Made by a program: the position numbers and the translations under genes | Notes under the pieces: generated by a model | What the model saw: only the letters and a program-made list of their open reading frames with translations | Database searches by the model: none | Told to the model about the DNA's origin: nothing | DNA from: Mycobacterium simiae | GTDB lineage: Bacteria > Actinomycetota > Actinomycetes > Mycobacteriales > Mycobacteriaceae | Assembly (NCBI RefSeq): GCF_008370645.1 | Contig: NZ_VTZN01000008.1 | Coordinates: 1-57,059 of the forward strand | Length of the DNA stretch: 57,059 nt | Direction of reading: 5' to 3' | Part shown: piece by piece, positions 28,849 to 38,798 of the stretch | How the letters are laid out: each line of letters begins with the position of its first letter | Position numbering within the stretch: the first letter of the stretch is position 1

Positions 28849-30218
28849 TCACTGCGCAGCACGTCGTCAACATCGTCTTGAAAGAGGCGGCACAGCGGGG
28901 CCGTGCTGACGAAACCATGGTGTTGGTTGTTGACCGAACCGAGGCGACGTTGCGCTGGGCCGGCAACTCCATGACCACTAACGGGCTCTCCACCAGCCGC
29001 CGCGTGACGGTTATTTCCATTGTGCGCCACGGTGATGGCGCCTTCGTCGGTGCGATGACCTCCGGTGAGACCGATCCGGCCGAGTTGCCAGGATTAGTCG
29101 CGGCATCCCAGGACGCGGCCCGTTCGGCACCCGAAGCCGGCGATGTGGCACCGCTGCTGGCTGATGCCGGCGTGCCCGTCAATTGGGACGCGCCGGTACC
29201 CGGCACCGGAGTGGAGGTGTTCGCCGATGTCGCGGCTTCGTTGAGCCGGCAATTCCGTGGCAGCGACCGGCTGTACGGCTATGCGCACCATAGTCTTTCA
29301 ACGACATTCCTGGCGTCGTCGACGGGCTTGCGGCGGCGCTACACCCAGCCTGCGGGCGCGATGGAGATCAACGCCAAACGTGGCGCCGCCAGCGCGTGGG
29401 CGGGCGTCGGCGCTCCCGATTTTGTCGATGTGCCCATCGATGCGCTGCTTGATCAGCTGTCAACTCAACTGGGGTGGGCGCGGCGCAGGGTTGAGCTACC
29501 GCCGGGGCGATACGAGACGATCATGCCACCGTCGACGGTCGCCGACCTGATGCTGAACATGGCGTGGTCGATGGCCGGCCGCGGTGCCCAGGAGGGGCGC
29601 ACCGCTTTTGCGGCGCCCGGCGGCGGGACCCGAGTGGGGGAGCGGCTCACCGATCTACCGCTGACCATGTTCTCCGATCCGATGGCTCCGGGCCTGGTGT
29701 GTACCCCCTTCGTCGCAGTGAGCAACTCCTCGGATTCAGTGTCGGTGTTCGACAACGGGATGGACATCGGCCATGTGGACTGGATCCACAACGGGGTGAT
29801 CAACGTGTTGGCCTATCCACGGGCCACGGCCGCCAAGTTCAACGCCCCGGTGGCATTGGCAGCCGACAACCTGTTGATGACCGGCGGGTCGGCCGCTCTC
29901 GCCGACATGATCGCGGCCACCGAGCGTGGGCTGTTGCTGACCACGCTGTGGTACATCCGCGACGTCGACCCCACTGCGTTGCTGGTCACTGGGCTGACCC
30001 GAGACGGCGTCTACCTCATCGAAGACGGCGAGGTAACCGCGGCGGTCAACAACTTCCGGTTCAATGAGAGCCCGCTGGACCTGCTGCGGCGGGCCACCCA
30101 GGCGGGCGTCAGCGAAATCACACTGCCACGGGAGTGGGGGGACTGGGCCACCCGGGCGGCGATGCCCTCGTTACGGATCCCGGACTTTCACATGTCGTCG
30201 GTCAGCCAGGCGCAATAG
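28845..30218 (+). CDS. pmbA: TldE/PmbA-family protein
   Basis: The 457-residue partner of TldD (Rv2314c type, same length). ATG 28845 overlaps the tldD stop by four bases; the much longer open frame upstream lies inside tldD and is not coding. As in PmbA proteins there is no HExxxH. The C-terminal half shows the family pattern ending with [20 protein letters not shown]. Confidence 0.9.
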   Translation: MITAQHVVNIVLKEAAQRGRADETMVLVVDRTEATLRWAGNSMTTNGLSTSRRVTVISIVRHGDGAFVGAMTSGETDPAELPGLVAASQDAARSAPEAGDVAPLLADAGVPVNWDAPVPGTGVEVFADVAASLSRQFRGSDRLYGYAHHSLSTTFLASSTGLRRRYTQPAGAMEINAKRGAASAWAGVGAPDFVDVPIDALLDQLSTQLGWARRRVELPPGRYETIMPPSTVADLMLNMAWSMAGRGAQEGRTAFAAPGGGTRVGERLTDLPLTMFSDPMAPGLVCTPFVAVSNSSDSVSVFDNGMDIGHVDWIHNGVINVLAYPRATAAKFNAPVALAADNLLMTGGSAALADMIAATERGLLLTTLWYIRDVDPTALLVTGLTRDGVYLIEDGEVTAAVNNFRFNESPLDLLRRATQAGVSEITLPREWGDWATRAAMPSLRIPDFHMSSVSQAQ

Positions 30219-30259
30219 CCAATTGATGCAGGGTGCTGACTCGCTCTAGCGTGTGAAAG

Positions 30260-31108
30260 ATGACCGCTGCGGTCGGTGACGATCTCACGCGATTGGTGGC
30301 GTTGTCCCCTGGCGACGGTCGTGTTGCCGGCCTGGTTCGGCGGGTGTGTGCCCGGGCGCTGTCGCTGCCCGCTTTGCCGTCCGAAGTAGCGGTCGAAGAA
30401 CCGGGGTCAGCGGCTGAATCGGCCATCGCCGAGTTCGCCGAACAATTCAGCGTCGACGTCTCGATGATCACCGTCGAGCAGCGATCACGCGTGTTGGAGC
30501 ACTTGGGCGACAGCACATTTGGCGCCGTCGTCGCGATATTTGTGGCCGACTTCGGGCCACGGGTGCGGGCGGGATTGCAGGCCCTCGGCGTCGGCTCGCA
30601 GTACCTGGGGTGGGTGCGGGGCCCGATCGGGTGGGATCACACGAGTGACCCGGCCGCAGTGTTGTTCAACGCCTTCCTGCCCGCGGTGGCCCGGATGCGC
30701 GCCCTGGACCCCGTCACTTCCGAGCTGGTGCGGTTGCGCGGCGCGGCTGCCCACCACTGCCGGCTGTGCAAGTCGTTGCGGGAGGGCACCGCCCTTGATA
30801 CCGGGGGCTCGGAAGCGTTGTACGACGAGATCGAGCGCTTCCAGACCTCGGGATTGCTCGAAGATCGCGCAAAAGCAGCGCTGCGGTATACGGATGCGTT
30901 AATTTGGAGCCCTGCGCACCTCGCCGTCGACGCTGCCGCCGAGGTGCGCTCCCGATTCTCCGCCGCTGAGGCCATCGAGCTGACGTTCGACATGATGCGC
31001 AACGCCAGCAACAAGATTGCTGTGTCTCTGGGCGCCGATGCGCCGAGGGTGCAACAGGGCACCGAGCGGTACCTCATCGGGGCCGACGGTCAAACGGTGT
31101 TCAGTTGA
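30260..31108 (+). CDS. AhpD-like (carboxymuconolactone decarboxylase fold) protein
   Basis: A 282-residue protein like Rv2313c. The central region [20 protein letters not shown] near residue 165 has the CxxC pair of AhpD-like peroxidase/decarboxylase folds. The histidine usually found four residues after the second Cys is missing. The N-terminal 100 residues are not recognisable. It begins 42 bp after pmbA, and its TGA nearly abuts the next lipoprotein gene. Redox function is possible but unproven. Confidence 0.75.
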   Translation: MTAAVGDDLTRLVALSPGDGRVAGLVRRVCARALSLPALPSEVAVEEPGSAAESAIAEFAEQFSVDVSMITVEQRSRVLEHLGDSTFGAVVAIFVADFGPRVRAGLQALGVGSQYLGWVRGPIGWDHTSDPAAVLFNAFLPAVARMRALDPVTSELVRLRGAAAHHCRLCKSLREGTALDTGGSEALYDEIERFQTSGLLEDRAKAALRYTDALIWSPAHLAVDAAAEVRSRFSAAEAIELTFDMMRNASNKIAVSLGADAPRVQQGTERYLIGADGQTVFS

Positions 31109-31110
31109 GC

Positions 31111-31848
31111 ATGGCTGGAGTAGTCAAGGCGGTTGTCGCTGTGGCCGTGGCCGCGGCATCGGCGTGGATTCTGGCCGGCTGTTTCGGGTCAGGCGGCAAA
31201 TCCGCCAGACCGGCCGTGCGGATTCACGACCATGGGGAATCGCGGCTCCCGCCGATCTACCCTGGAACGACGGTGTCGATCCCGTCCACCACCACGCCCG
31301 CGGGTTTGGCGAGCACCATGACCGGCGACGGCACCTACCGCGTTGGAGTCGACATCCGGCCCGGCGCCTATCGAACTTCAGGCAGCGATAGCTGCTCTTG
31401 GGCGCGGCTGCGGGGACTCGGCGGAACGGCCGCAGACATCATTGCCACCAGTTCTGCTGCCGGGCCGCAGGTCGTGCAGATTGCGCCGACGGATGCCGCG
31501 TTCCAGACGCAAGGCTGCCCCACCTGGATGCTGGATTCCGGCGCTGCTACGACGGGTCCGACGCTGATCACCCCGGTGACGCTGCCTGCGGGCGCTCAGC
31601 CGTGTCCTACTGTCGGCGGCCCCGCAGGTGGCTTCGGCCGGTCCGCGGCCGGATCACCCGCCACGTCGTGTCAGTTCGCCGAACAGGTTCGCCAGGCCTA
31701 CGGAGCCAGCGGACCGGCTGGCAGGGAGGCCCGGAAGGTCGTTGCGGTGAGCCCGGTGACCGGCCAGTCCTACACCATGAGCTGCGCGGCCAATGGCGGG
31801 TTGGTGACATGCGTTGGTGGCGACGACGCGGTGGTGTACGTCTATTAG
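31111..31848 (+). CDS. secreted lipoprotein, unknown function
   Basis: A 245-residue lipoprotein. The signal peptide has a hydrophobic core and a clear lipobox LAGC near residue 25. A first domain carries GDGTYRVGVDIRPGAYRT with paired cysteines, a module frequent in actinobacterial surface proteins. A second domain near the C-terminus has SCQFAEQVRQAY, VSPVTGQSYTMSC and GGDDAVVYVY, a mycobacterial lipoprotein pattern. ATG 31111 follows the previous stop by 2 bp; a TTG at 31105 is also possible. Confidence 0.75.
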   Translation: MAGVVKAVVAVAVAAASAWILAGCFGSGGKSARPAVRIHDHGESRLPPIYPGTTVSIPSTTTPAGLASTMTGDGTYRVGVDIRPGAYRTSGSDSCSWARLRGLGGTAADIIATSSAAGPQVVQIAPTDAAFQTQGCPTWMLDSGAATTGPTLITPVTLPAGAQPCPTVGGPAGGFGRSAAGSPATSCQFAEQVRQAYGASGPAGREARKVVAVSPVTGQSYTMSCAANGGLVTCVGGDDAVVYVY

Positions 31849-32056
31849 TTGACGTTCATCTGCTCGCTAGGCTTGGATTGCCTTGTAGCGCAGCAACGTT
31901 CACTTGTGACCCGCAGTCGCGTGAACGTACCGTTTGGGGCGCTACTGACGACATCGCAGGAGAGAGTACGGCCATGACCGGCACAAGGTCGCCGGGGGGA
32001 ACGGCGATGGCCAACAGTGGACTGTCGAAAAGCGCTAACGAGGGTCACGACTCACC

Positions 32057-32263
32057 GTGGGTATCCAGGGCATCCAAGACGCAGACGGCCGGGTCGTTTG
32101 TAGGGTGGCGGTCGGCGGGTTGCACCCGGACTGGCCGACTACTGCCAACCGTGCTCGCGAGCTGGCCAGGGCTTTGATCGCTGCCGCCGATGCGGCTGAC
32201 AGCCCCCAAGTCATCCGGTCGCACGAGTCGGCCCAGGGTCAACACGCTGCCGTAGGTGAATAA
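32057..32263 (+). CDS. small conserved mycobacterial protein
   Basis: A 68-residue protein from GTG 32057. The central part (VAVGGLHPDWPTTANRAREL then ARALIAAADAAD) follows a pattern I associate with a family of small mycobacterial proteins of unknown function. Its last 53 bp overlap the 3' end of the convergent P-type ATPase gene. The 200 bp upstream hold no other gene I recognise. Confidence 0.45.
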   Translation: MGIQGIQDADGRVVCRVAVGGLHPDWPTTANRARELARALIAAADAADSPQVIRSHESAQGQHAAVGE

Positions 32264-34817
32264 GTGCCCGAACGCGCTTGTCGAGTGCATCGACGGCCAG
32301 CAGAATCGGCGCGGACGCGATTGCGACGACCCACCCCCACAGCGGCGGGTTGCACTGGCCGAGCAGCCGTGCGATGGGTGACACCCATAGCACGACGAAG
32401 GAGAATGCCAGCTCAATGAGCACCGCCGCCACCAAGAGCGGGTTGGTGCCCCAGCCCACTGCCCCGGGCCAACGCGACGAGGACCGGCAGGCAAAGACGT
32501 TCGCCGATTGGGCGAAGACGACTGTCATGAACGCCGCGCCCGACGCCGCGGCCAGGTCCTGCCCGGTAGGGAAAGGATCGCCGGGGCGCCAGCCGAGCGC
32601 TATCAATGACACCAAGAAGGCGACCAACGACAGGACTGCCTCAAGCGGCCCTAATAACCCGAAGGCTCGGCGCAGCACGGTGTGGTTCATCAGCCGGCCG
32701 TGTACTGGCGGTCCTTCGAGCAGGTGCGGGGCGGGCGGCTCAGCGCCGAGTGCGACCGCGGATAAGGTGTCGGTGCCGATGTCCAGGGCGATGATCTGCA
32801 AGACGCCGAGCGCTAGCGGAAACAACCCGCCCGAGAGCGCCCAGACCAGAAACGGTGCCAGCTCGGCGACGTTATCGGTCAGGTGATAGGTCAAGAACCG
32901 GCGGATATTGACGAAAGTCGCGCGGCCCTGCTCGACACCGGCCACGATGCCGGCAAAGGAGTCGTCGAGCAGCACCAGGTCGGCGGCCTCGCGGGCGACG
33001 TCGGTGCCGGATTCGCCCATGGCCACGCCGATATCGGCCTCGTGCAGCGCGGGGGCGTCGTTGACGCCATCGCCGGTCATTGCCACCACATGGCCGCGTG
33101 AACGCACGGCACGGGCGATGCGGAGTTTGTCCTCCGGGGAGACCCGGGCGATCACGATGCCGTCGCGGTCGAGCAGTGCGGCCAGGTGCTGCTCGTCCTC
33201 CGGTAGATCGGCACCCACCAGCACGGGTGAGTTCGGGAAACGTAGCCCCACCTGGTCGGCGATGGCGGTGGCGGTGGCCGGATGGTCACCGGTCACCATC
33301 GCCACTTTGACTCCCGCCCTCCGGCAGGCCTGGAGTGACTCGGAGACCTCGGCTCGCGGCGGATCCTGCAGCGCCACGACGCCGAGCAGGCGCAATCCCA
33401 GATCGCACTCCTGTTGGTTGCGCGGTGTACGGCCTTTGCGCGCGCTCGAGGCGACCGCGAGCACCCGCAGCCCACGGTCGGTGAGGGCTTCCACCGCCTG
33501 GTGGGCCCCTGGGACGTCTCCGCACAGGGGAAGCACTGCGTCCGGCGCACCCTTCACCAGGACTTGGTCGGCCAGCACCACGGCCATGCGGCGCAGTCGG
33601 GGATCGAAGGGGAAGCGCAGCTCGGGGGCGCTGGTGCGACGGTCCTGAACCGTGTCGATGCCCAGGCGCCGAGCGAGGGTGTCCAGGGCCGCCTCCATAG
33701 GATCGCCGTGGGCCCGCCAATGCCCTTCGACCTCTTCGGCGTATCCAGTGGAGCAGCGCTCGGCGGCCAGGGCAAGTTCGCGGACCGAGTCGGTTGCGGT
33801 GGGCGAGGACCACGCCAGCGTGGCTGCCGGCCCGTAGCCTGCGCCGTCGACGCTGAGTGAGCCGGCGGGTGTCCAGGCCTCGACGACGGTCATCTGGTTG
33901 CGGGTCAGCGTGCCGGTCTTGTCGGTGCAGATGAATGTCGTCGAGCCCAGCGTCTCGACGGCTTCGAGGTTGCGGACCAGAATTTGGCGCTTTGCCATCT
34001 GCTCCGAACCCCAGGCCAGCGACAGCGTCACCGTCGGCAGCAACGCTTCGGGGACCAGGGCGACCGTGACGCCGATTGCGAACACGAACGCCTGCTGGAC
34101 GGGGTTGCCCACCAGTACCGAGGTGAGCAGGAAGACCGCACCCACGCTGACCGCGATCGCCGCGGTGAGCCGGACCACACCGTGCAGTCCGCGGGTTAGC
34201 GGGGTGTCGGGCTTGGTGGTCGAGATCGTCAGCTGGGCGATGCCGGCTAGCCGCGTGTGTTGGCCGATCGCGGTGGCCCGGGCGCACGTATCGCCCTCGA
34301 CCACGAAGGTGCCCGCGAACAGCGCGTCGCCCTGGGCCACTGCGCCGGCCACGCTCTCGCCGGTAAGCATGGAGGAGTCGACGAGTAACCGGTTCTCGCT
34401 GAGCACCAACGCATCAGCGGGCACCCGGTCGCCGCTTTCGAGCAAGAGTATGTCGTCGACCACTACGTCTTGGGCCTCGATCACCTGGCGGCGTCCGTCA
34501 CGCCAGACCGTAATGCGCGTCGGCAGCAGCTGCTGCAGTCGGTCGGCGGCCCGGTCCGCTCGTGCTTGCTGAATCAAGGCGAAGACCCCATTGAGCACGA
34601 TCACCGCGATGATGGCGATGCTGAGTTGGGGCAGCTTGGCGAAGAAGGCGAGTACCGCGGCCGCCCATAGTAGGAGGGCGAAAAAGTGCGTCAGCTCACC
34701 GAGTAGGCGGCGCACGACTGACGGTCGTCTGGCGGGGGGAAGTCGGTTGGCACCGCCCTTGGCGCGCCGCTGGGTGGCCTCGGCCGTTGTTAGCCCTGGG
34801 GGTAGGACGTCGGCCAT
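32211..34817 (-). CDS. P-type cation-transporting ATPase
   Basis: An 868-residue P2-like ATPase of about ten membrane segments. The actuator loop has MLTGES, the phosphorylation site is CTDKTGTLTRNQM near residue 304, the nucleotide domain has VKGAPD, and the hinge is MTGDGVNDAPAL. TM4 reads ALVPEALLPTV where Ca2+/Mg2+ pumps usually have PEGLPA, so the ion is uncertain. ATG 34817 fits the short cytoplasmic cation-ATPase N-domain (PPGLTTAEATQRRAKGG). I know of no counterpart between Rv2313c and the tRNA in M. tuberculosis. Confidence 0.9.
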   Translation of the reverse strand: MADVLPPGLTTAEATQRRAKGGANRLPPARRPSVVRRLLGELTHFFALLLWAAAVLAFFAKLPQLSIAIIAVIVLNGVFALIQQARADRAADRLQQLLPTRITVWRDGRRQVIEAQDVVVDDILLLESGDRVPADALVLSENRLLVDSSMLTGESVAGAVAQGDALFAGTFVVEGDTCARATAIGQHTRLAGIAQLTISTTKPDTPLTRGLHGVVRLTAAIAVSVGAVFLLTSVLVGNPVQQAFVFAIGVTVALVPEALLPTVTLSLAWGSEQMAKRQILVRNLEAVETLGSTTFICTDKTGTLTRNQMTVVEAWTPAGSLSVDGAGYGPAATLAWSSPTATDSVRELALAAERCSTGYAEEVEGHWRAHGDPMEAALDTLARRLGIDTVQDRRTSAPELRFPFDPRLRRMAVVLADQVLVKGAPDAVLPLCGDVPGAHQAVEALTDRGLRVLAVASSARKGRTPRNQQECDLGLRLLGVVALQDPPRAEVSESLQACRRAGVKVAMVTGDHPATATAIADQVGLRFPNSPVLVGADLPEDEQHLAALLDRDGIVIARVSPEDKLRIARAVRSRGHVVAMTGDGVNDAPALHEADIGVAMGESGTDVAREAADLVLLDDSFAGIVAGVEQGRATFVNIRRFLTYHLTDNVAELAPFLVWALSGGLFPLALGVLQIIALDIGTDTLSAVALGAEPPAPHLLEGPPVHGRLMNHTVLRRAFGLLGPLEAVLSLVAFLVSLIALGWRPGDPFPTGQDLAAASGAAFMTVVFAQSANVFACRSSSRWPGAVGWGTNPLLVAAVLIELAFSFVVLWVSPIARLLGQCNPPLWGWVVAIASAPILLAVDALDKRVRALIHLRQRVDPGPTRATG

Positions 34818-35055
34818 GGCCCTCCTGTCGGCTCGGCTTGCCAGACTCTGTGCCGGGTAGGTGAGAGCGTTCTTGCCGCAACGTTATCCGCGAACCATGG
34901 TTGGCGGTCGGGTGGAGCGGGGGCGTAATGACCTTGTGCTATCGAGCCGACTCCGACGTTGGTCTACCGTGTCCTAGGCGCGGTGGTCGTTGGCGACCGG
35001 GGTGCGCGTTGGCGTTGTTGCAGAAGGCGGAAGATAGTAGGCGAGAAGATTCACC
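34818..35055. other. intergenic region left of the island
   Basis: No gene is seen. The right end contains the promoter of the former tRNA-Met gene. Confidence 0.5.
35009..35038 (+). promoter_or_regulatory. promoter of the interrupted tRNA-Met
   Basis: TTGGCG (35009-35014) and GATAGT (35033-35038) are 18 bp apart and end 18 bp before the tRNA-like sequence. This promoter now drives only a truncated tRNA fragment. Confidence 0.45.
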
Positions 35056-35097
35056 AGGGGCGGTAGCTCAGTTGGTTAGAGCCGCGGACTCATAATC
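35056..35097 (+). repeat. attL: 5' half of tRNA-Met, 42-bp direct repeat
   Basis: These 42 bp are identical to 42082-42123. They cover the acceptor 5' strand, D arm and anticodon stem-loop up to the base after the CAT loop. Beyond 35097 the sequence no longer matches a tRNA. This marks the left end of the integrated island. Confidence 0.9.
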
Positions 35098-35213
35098 GGT
35101 GTTCCTGGGCGTTTGCTGCGTTGGCTAGCGTTGGCGCGTTCGGGATATACCAGCTTCTAGCTGCGGCGATAGGGCTTGTCGCGTTGGCCTGAGCTGGCCG
35201 GGTCTGGAAGTGT

Positions 35214-35234
35214 TGCGGTATCGACTGCGGTATC
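35214..35234 (+). promoter_or_regulatory. candidate integrase arm-type sites, left
   Basis: TGCGGTATC occurs twice in direct orientation at 35214-35222 and 35226-35234, about 117 bp inside attL. A matching pair lies inside attR. See 42011-42030. Confidence 0.45.
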
Positions 35235-35521
35235 GGCTGGACAGCTCTCGATAAGCGACAGCGGCACCATAGTCGACACCGCTGCCGCCCTGAACGCGCT
35301 GCGCTCCTGTCGCGACGGACGGAAGGAGCTGCGCCTCGATGCCAGCACGGCGGCCGCGGCGCTGACCGGCGCTCGGGGCGCCGGGGTCAGCGAGCTGGCC
35401 AAGATGATCGCTGACGGATTAGCCACTGCAACCGCCTGGCGGTCGTTGTCGAGGGCGACCTTCGCGCGACCGAGGCGGTAGATGCGGCGATCTCGCGGCG
35501 TCCGGCACAGGCACGGCTGCG

Positions 35522-35558
35522 CTAAGTGAAGTCGACCAACACCGTTAACTTCACTTAG
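35522..35558. promoter_or_regulatory. operator-like palindrome 1 upstream of fic
   Basis: Perfect 11-bp arms CTAAGTGAAGT (35522-35532) and ACTTCACTTAG (35548-35558) are separated by 15 bp. A further half-site ACTTCACTT lies at 35589-35597. Confidence 0.6.
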
Positions 35559-35585
35559 TCACATTAGCGAGTCTAAGCCGGAGCA

Positions 35586-35630
35586 ATGACTTCACTTCGC
35601 CCCCCTCGGCCCTGTACGCGGCCGTACTAG
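35586..35630 (+). pseudogene. aborted 14-codon duplicate of the fic start
   Basis: ATG 35586 begins with the same five codons as fic (Met-Thr-Ser-Leu-Arg) and stops at TAG 35628. It and its upstream 60 bp duplicate the fic start region with a period of 105 bp. Confidence 0.6.
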
Positions 35631-35663
35631 ATGAAGTCAACCGACGCTATTAACTTCACTTAG
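35627..35663. promoter_or_regulatory. operator-like palindrome 2 upstream of fic
   Basis: CTAGATGAAGT (35627-35637) and ACTTCACTTAG (35653-35663) form an imperfect copy of palindrome 1 with the same 15-bp spacing. Another half-site, ACTTCACTT (35694-35702), overlaps codons 2-4 of fic. Confidence 0.55.
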
Positions 35664-35690
35664 CCATATAAATGAGGTTAAACTTGAGCA

Positions 35691-36863
35691 ATGACTTCAC
35701 TTCGCCCCATCACCTACGAGGATGCACGTTGGGAACCACAGGGGATGCGGTACGCGAGCCCCGTGCTGCCGAAGTACGGCACCTACCACCCCGCCGTGCC
35801 GGTCGACATTGCCGAGCTGGTCTTGGACCTGCCGCCGTCCGTGCTCGCAGAAGCCGAATCCGCCAGCCACCAGATCACGCGCTTCGATGTCGAACTCGGA
35901 GGCGAAATCGCACCGTTTGCCGCTGTGTTGCTGCGATCAGAGTCCGCCGCCAGCTCGCAGATCGAGAACCTGACCGCATCAGCCCGCGCTATCGCCGAGG
36001 CCGAGCTGCCTGGTGGCAGGGCCAAGCGCAACGCTGAGATGATCGTCGCCAACACCGCTGCGATGCAAGCAGCGGTCGCCCTGTCCGACACTGTTGACGC
36101 CGACGCCATCCTGGTGATGCACCGCGCGTTGATGGCCAACGAGCCACGCCATTCGCCAGGCGAATTCCGTACCGAGCCAGTGTGGATCGGCGGTGGCTCC
36201 ACCCCCATCGGCGCGACATTCGTCGGGCCGCGCCACGAGCTGGTCCCCGGCGCGATTGACGACTTGATCGCCTTCGCGCAGCGCGCCGACGTTCCCGCAC
36301 TGCCGCAGATCGCGGTGGCCCATGCACAGTTCGAGACCATTCACCCTTTCACCGACGGGAATGGACGCGCGGGCCGCGCACTGGTGCAAGCCATGCTGCG
36401 CAACAAAGGCTTGACCGGCCAGGTGACGGTGCCGGTCTCGGCCGGGCTGCTGGCCGACACGGGCGCATACTTCGCCGCGCTGACTGCCTACCGCGACGGT
36501 GAAGCCGCGCCGATTGTCGAGCGCTTCTCAGAGGCCAGCGTCCTGGCTATCGCGAACGGGCGTCAGCTGGTCGCCGATATTCGTGGTATCCGCGAGAATT
36601 GGAACGACGTGATCACCGCGCGGTCCGACTCGGCGGTGTGGAAGGTCGCTGATCTGTTGACCCGCCGTCCCGTCGTCAACGCTGCGCTACTCGCGCAGGA
36701 GCTGGGCATCGAGTCCACCAACGCTCACCGCTACCTCAACCCGCTCACCGAGGCGGGAATCCTCGTCGAGACGACCAGCGGGCCCCGCAACCGCGTGTGG
36801 CGTTCTCCTGAAGTGCTCGCCGCGCTCGACGCGTTCGCCGAACGGGCCGGACGGCGGGGCTGA
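35691..36863 (+). CDS. Fic-family protein with C-terminal winged helix
   Basis: A 390-residue Fic protein, a family that transfers AMP from ATP to target hydroxyls. The catalytic motif HPFTDGNGRAGR near residue 218 is complete. An N-terminal inhibitory motif SSQIEN near residue 87 marks it as class II (self-inhibited). The C-terminal 80 residues form a winged helix (LAQELGIESTNAHRYLNPL then TEAGILV). ATG 35691 is fixed by the duplicated upstream region. Operator-like repeats sit on its promoter and start, so autorepression by its own winged helix is a reasonable inference. It lies alone at the left of the island. Confidence 0.92.
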   Translation: MTSLRPITYEDARWEPQGMRYASPVLPKYGTYHPAVPVDIAELVLDLPPSVLAEAESASHQITRFDVELGGEIAPFAAVLLRSESAASSQIENLTASARAIAEAELPGGRAKRNAEMIVANTAAMQAAVALSDTVDADAILVMHRALMANEPRHSPGEFRTEPVWIGGGSTPIGATFVGPRHELVPGAIDDLIAFAQRADVPALPQIAVAHAQFETIHPFTDGNGRAGRALVQAMLRNKGLTGQVTVPVSAGLLADTGAYFAALTAYRDGEAAPIVERFSEASVLAIANGRQLVADIRGIRENWNDVITARSDSAVWKVADLLTRRPVVNAALLAQELGIESTNAHRYLNPLTEAGILVETTSGPRNRVWRSPEVLAALDAFAERAGRRG

Positions 36864-37808
36864 CCGCCGTGTGTGAAAAGTCCATTGCGTTGCGACCCAA
36901 CACTATTGCCCGGACGTCGAAGCATGATCGCCCACTTCATCTCCAATCGCGAATGATCTGGCTCCACTTCAGTGTCGGCAGCGACTCAGGAAGGGGGTGT
37001 GGGCCAAAAGCCAATCTTCGGCGATGCGGCCGTGTATTCGGGCTGCCGGCGCGGCGGCGGTCGCCGTCACCGTGACGGTTGGCGGCTCCGACGTCGGCGC
37101 GGGGATGGCCGGTGCCGCAACGGGCAGAGGAACACGACACGAACCGGAGGCGCGATTGTGTAGACCGCAGAGCATCCGCGACGATAGTGAGTTCACTCCG
37201 ACAGGCTTCCCGGCGTCCGAAGGCAACCATGCTCCCCGCGAACCAATGCGGCCGTTCCGTCCTGTGTCCGAGGGGGGGGACTTGGCCACCTACGAGCCCA
37301 CCTACGACAGGGGTTGTGATCTTGCAATTGAGGCGGTGAACGCATCGCACGCTGGCGCCGGATACCTTTCGAGGGTCGATCACCAGAACATTGCCGTTTG
37401 CGAGGGAGCGGTTTGCAGCAGTCCAGTAGGGGGTTAAGCGAGCGGCGAGCCTCCGCAGACCCCCACACTGCCAGGAGTGGGCAAGATCCGTGAACAGGCA
37501 CGATTAGTGCTTTTCTGGGCTGTAGCGGTGGTGGTTTGGAGAAGCTACTGTCGTCACGGTTGTCGTCAGAGCTGTCGTCAAGACCCGACCTTTGCCAGCC
37601 GCGCAAGTCGTCCATCACGGTGATGCCTCCCCGAGCCTCATCTCGTGGGTGGGCACTGACTGACAGAGCCGACCCATACGAACCGTGCGGACCTTTGGTC
37701 CGTACGGCGCCCTGGGTCGAGATTCGACAGGACACATACCAGGCGTGAATCACAAGGCGACCACTTGACCCCCAGGCTTAACGGCGGTATCCGCAGGCAT
37801 CCGTATAT
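36864..37808. other. island interior without recognised genes
   Basis: Several short overlapping frames exist on both strands. The best is plus-strand 36997-37437, whose region from about 37027 encodes a signal-peptide-like N-terminus (basic residues, Ala/Val-rich core), but it matches no family I know. A 186-codon minus-strand frame at 37193-37753 is unsupported. Decayed sequence is the likeliest reading. Confidence 0.35.
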
Positions 37809-38279
37809 ATGTTCTACACCCTTGTGGTGCAATGGATTACCACACGTAGACACAGCCACGAACATTCGCGGAAAGGCACGGTCATCGACCAAATGGCGGT
37901 ATTTATGGCGGTACGGATTGAGGCGGCCGCCGATGATCGAGCATGGCGCGGTCACCGCGACATATGCGCGCGGCGCGACATATGCCGTATGGCCGCATTT
38001 GCGCTGGTTACGACACGGCGCCGACGGGTACCTGTTCCCGGCGACGAAGACGGGCACCGATCGCCGCGGTGGGTCGGCAAGCTGATGGCCGGCGCGCTGC
38101 CCGAACACTGGACCGCGCACACCTTGCGTCACAGGTTCACAACGCGGGCTTATCGCGGCTCACGCAATCTGCGGGCGGTGCAGACGCTGCTCGGGCATTC
38201 GAGCGTGGCGACGACGGAGCGGTATACGGCCGTCGACGACGACGAGATCCGCGCCGCGATGATGGCTGCCTGTGACTAG
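37809..38279 (+). pseudogene. tyrosine recombinase C-terminal fragment
   Basis: The last 70 codons encode the catalytic end of a tyrosine integrase: AHTLRHRFTTRAY, LLGHSSVATTERYTAVDDDE, with the HxxR, GH and tyrosine motifs. Upstream, GYLFPATKTGT appears in a different frame (near 37995-38070), so a frameshift lies near 38070. The catalytic first arginine and N-terminal domains are missing. It differs from the complete integrase at 40845 and probably remains from an older element. M. tuberculosis Rv2309c is a comparable fragment. Confidence 0.75.
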
Positions 38280-38798
38280 ATTCGTACGCACGCCGTTGAT
38301 GCCTGCGCGTCGTCTTGTCCCCTAAGGTCGGAGGGCGATGGGGGTAACGAGGGCGGACATCGAGCGTGCTCTAGGTCTATGCCAAGAGGCGGCGCGTGTT
38401 GGCTCGCCAAGCGGTATGGGCGAATGCTGGCGGGTCGTTCAGAACGGGGCGGTCAGCGCGACAATTTCGCGATCGTCAACATTCGCCACCACCCGCCGAA
38501 CCGTAGGCCGCCCAGTCTGGGTGGCCGCTGCTGGCACACCCCGTGTGCCAGCAGCAATCTCGCACATCCTTGTGCAAATGTGCCACCACGAGAAGCTAAT
38601 TCGCTGGGAAAATTGCTGGCGGGCTTGACGTAGGGTGCCGCGGTGGTAGCAAAGGGTAGACGAACTGGACCAACTGGATGAATGTTACTGAATCACAGGG
38701 CGTTTTGGAAACGTGGGAGTGGCGGTGCAGATGGCCAACGGAACTGAACTCAGATTGCCGTCTTGAGCGGGTCGTGCTCGGCGCGTCCGGGCGGGCGC
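38280..38798. other. no recognised gene
   Basis: A 96-codon frame from ATG 38338 on the plus strand has no recognisable features, and neighbouring frames overlap it. I see nothing firm here. Confidence 0.35.

Noticed and set aside
35176..35481. 101-codon frame at the left of the island
   Set aside because: No recognisable family, an equally long antisense frame, and it covers the candidate integrase arm sites.
37193..37753. 186-codon minus-strand frame
   Set aside because: No motif, no ribosome binding site, and competing frames on the other strand.
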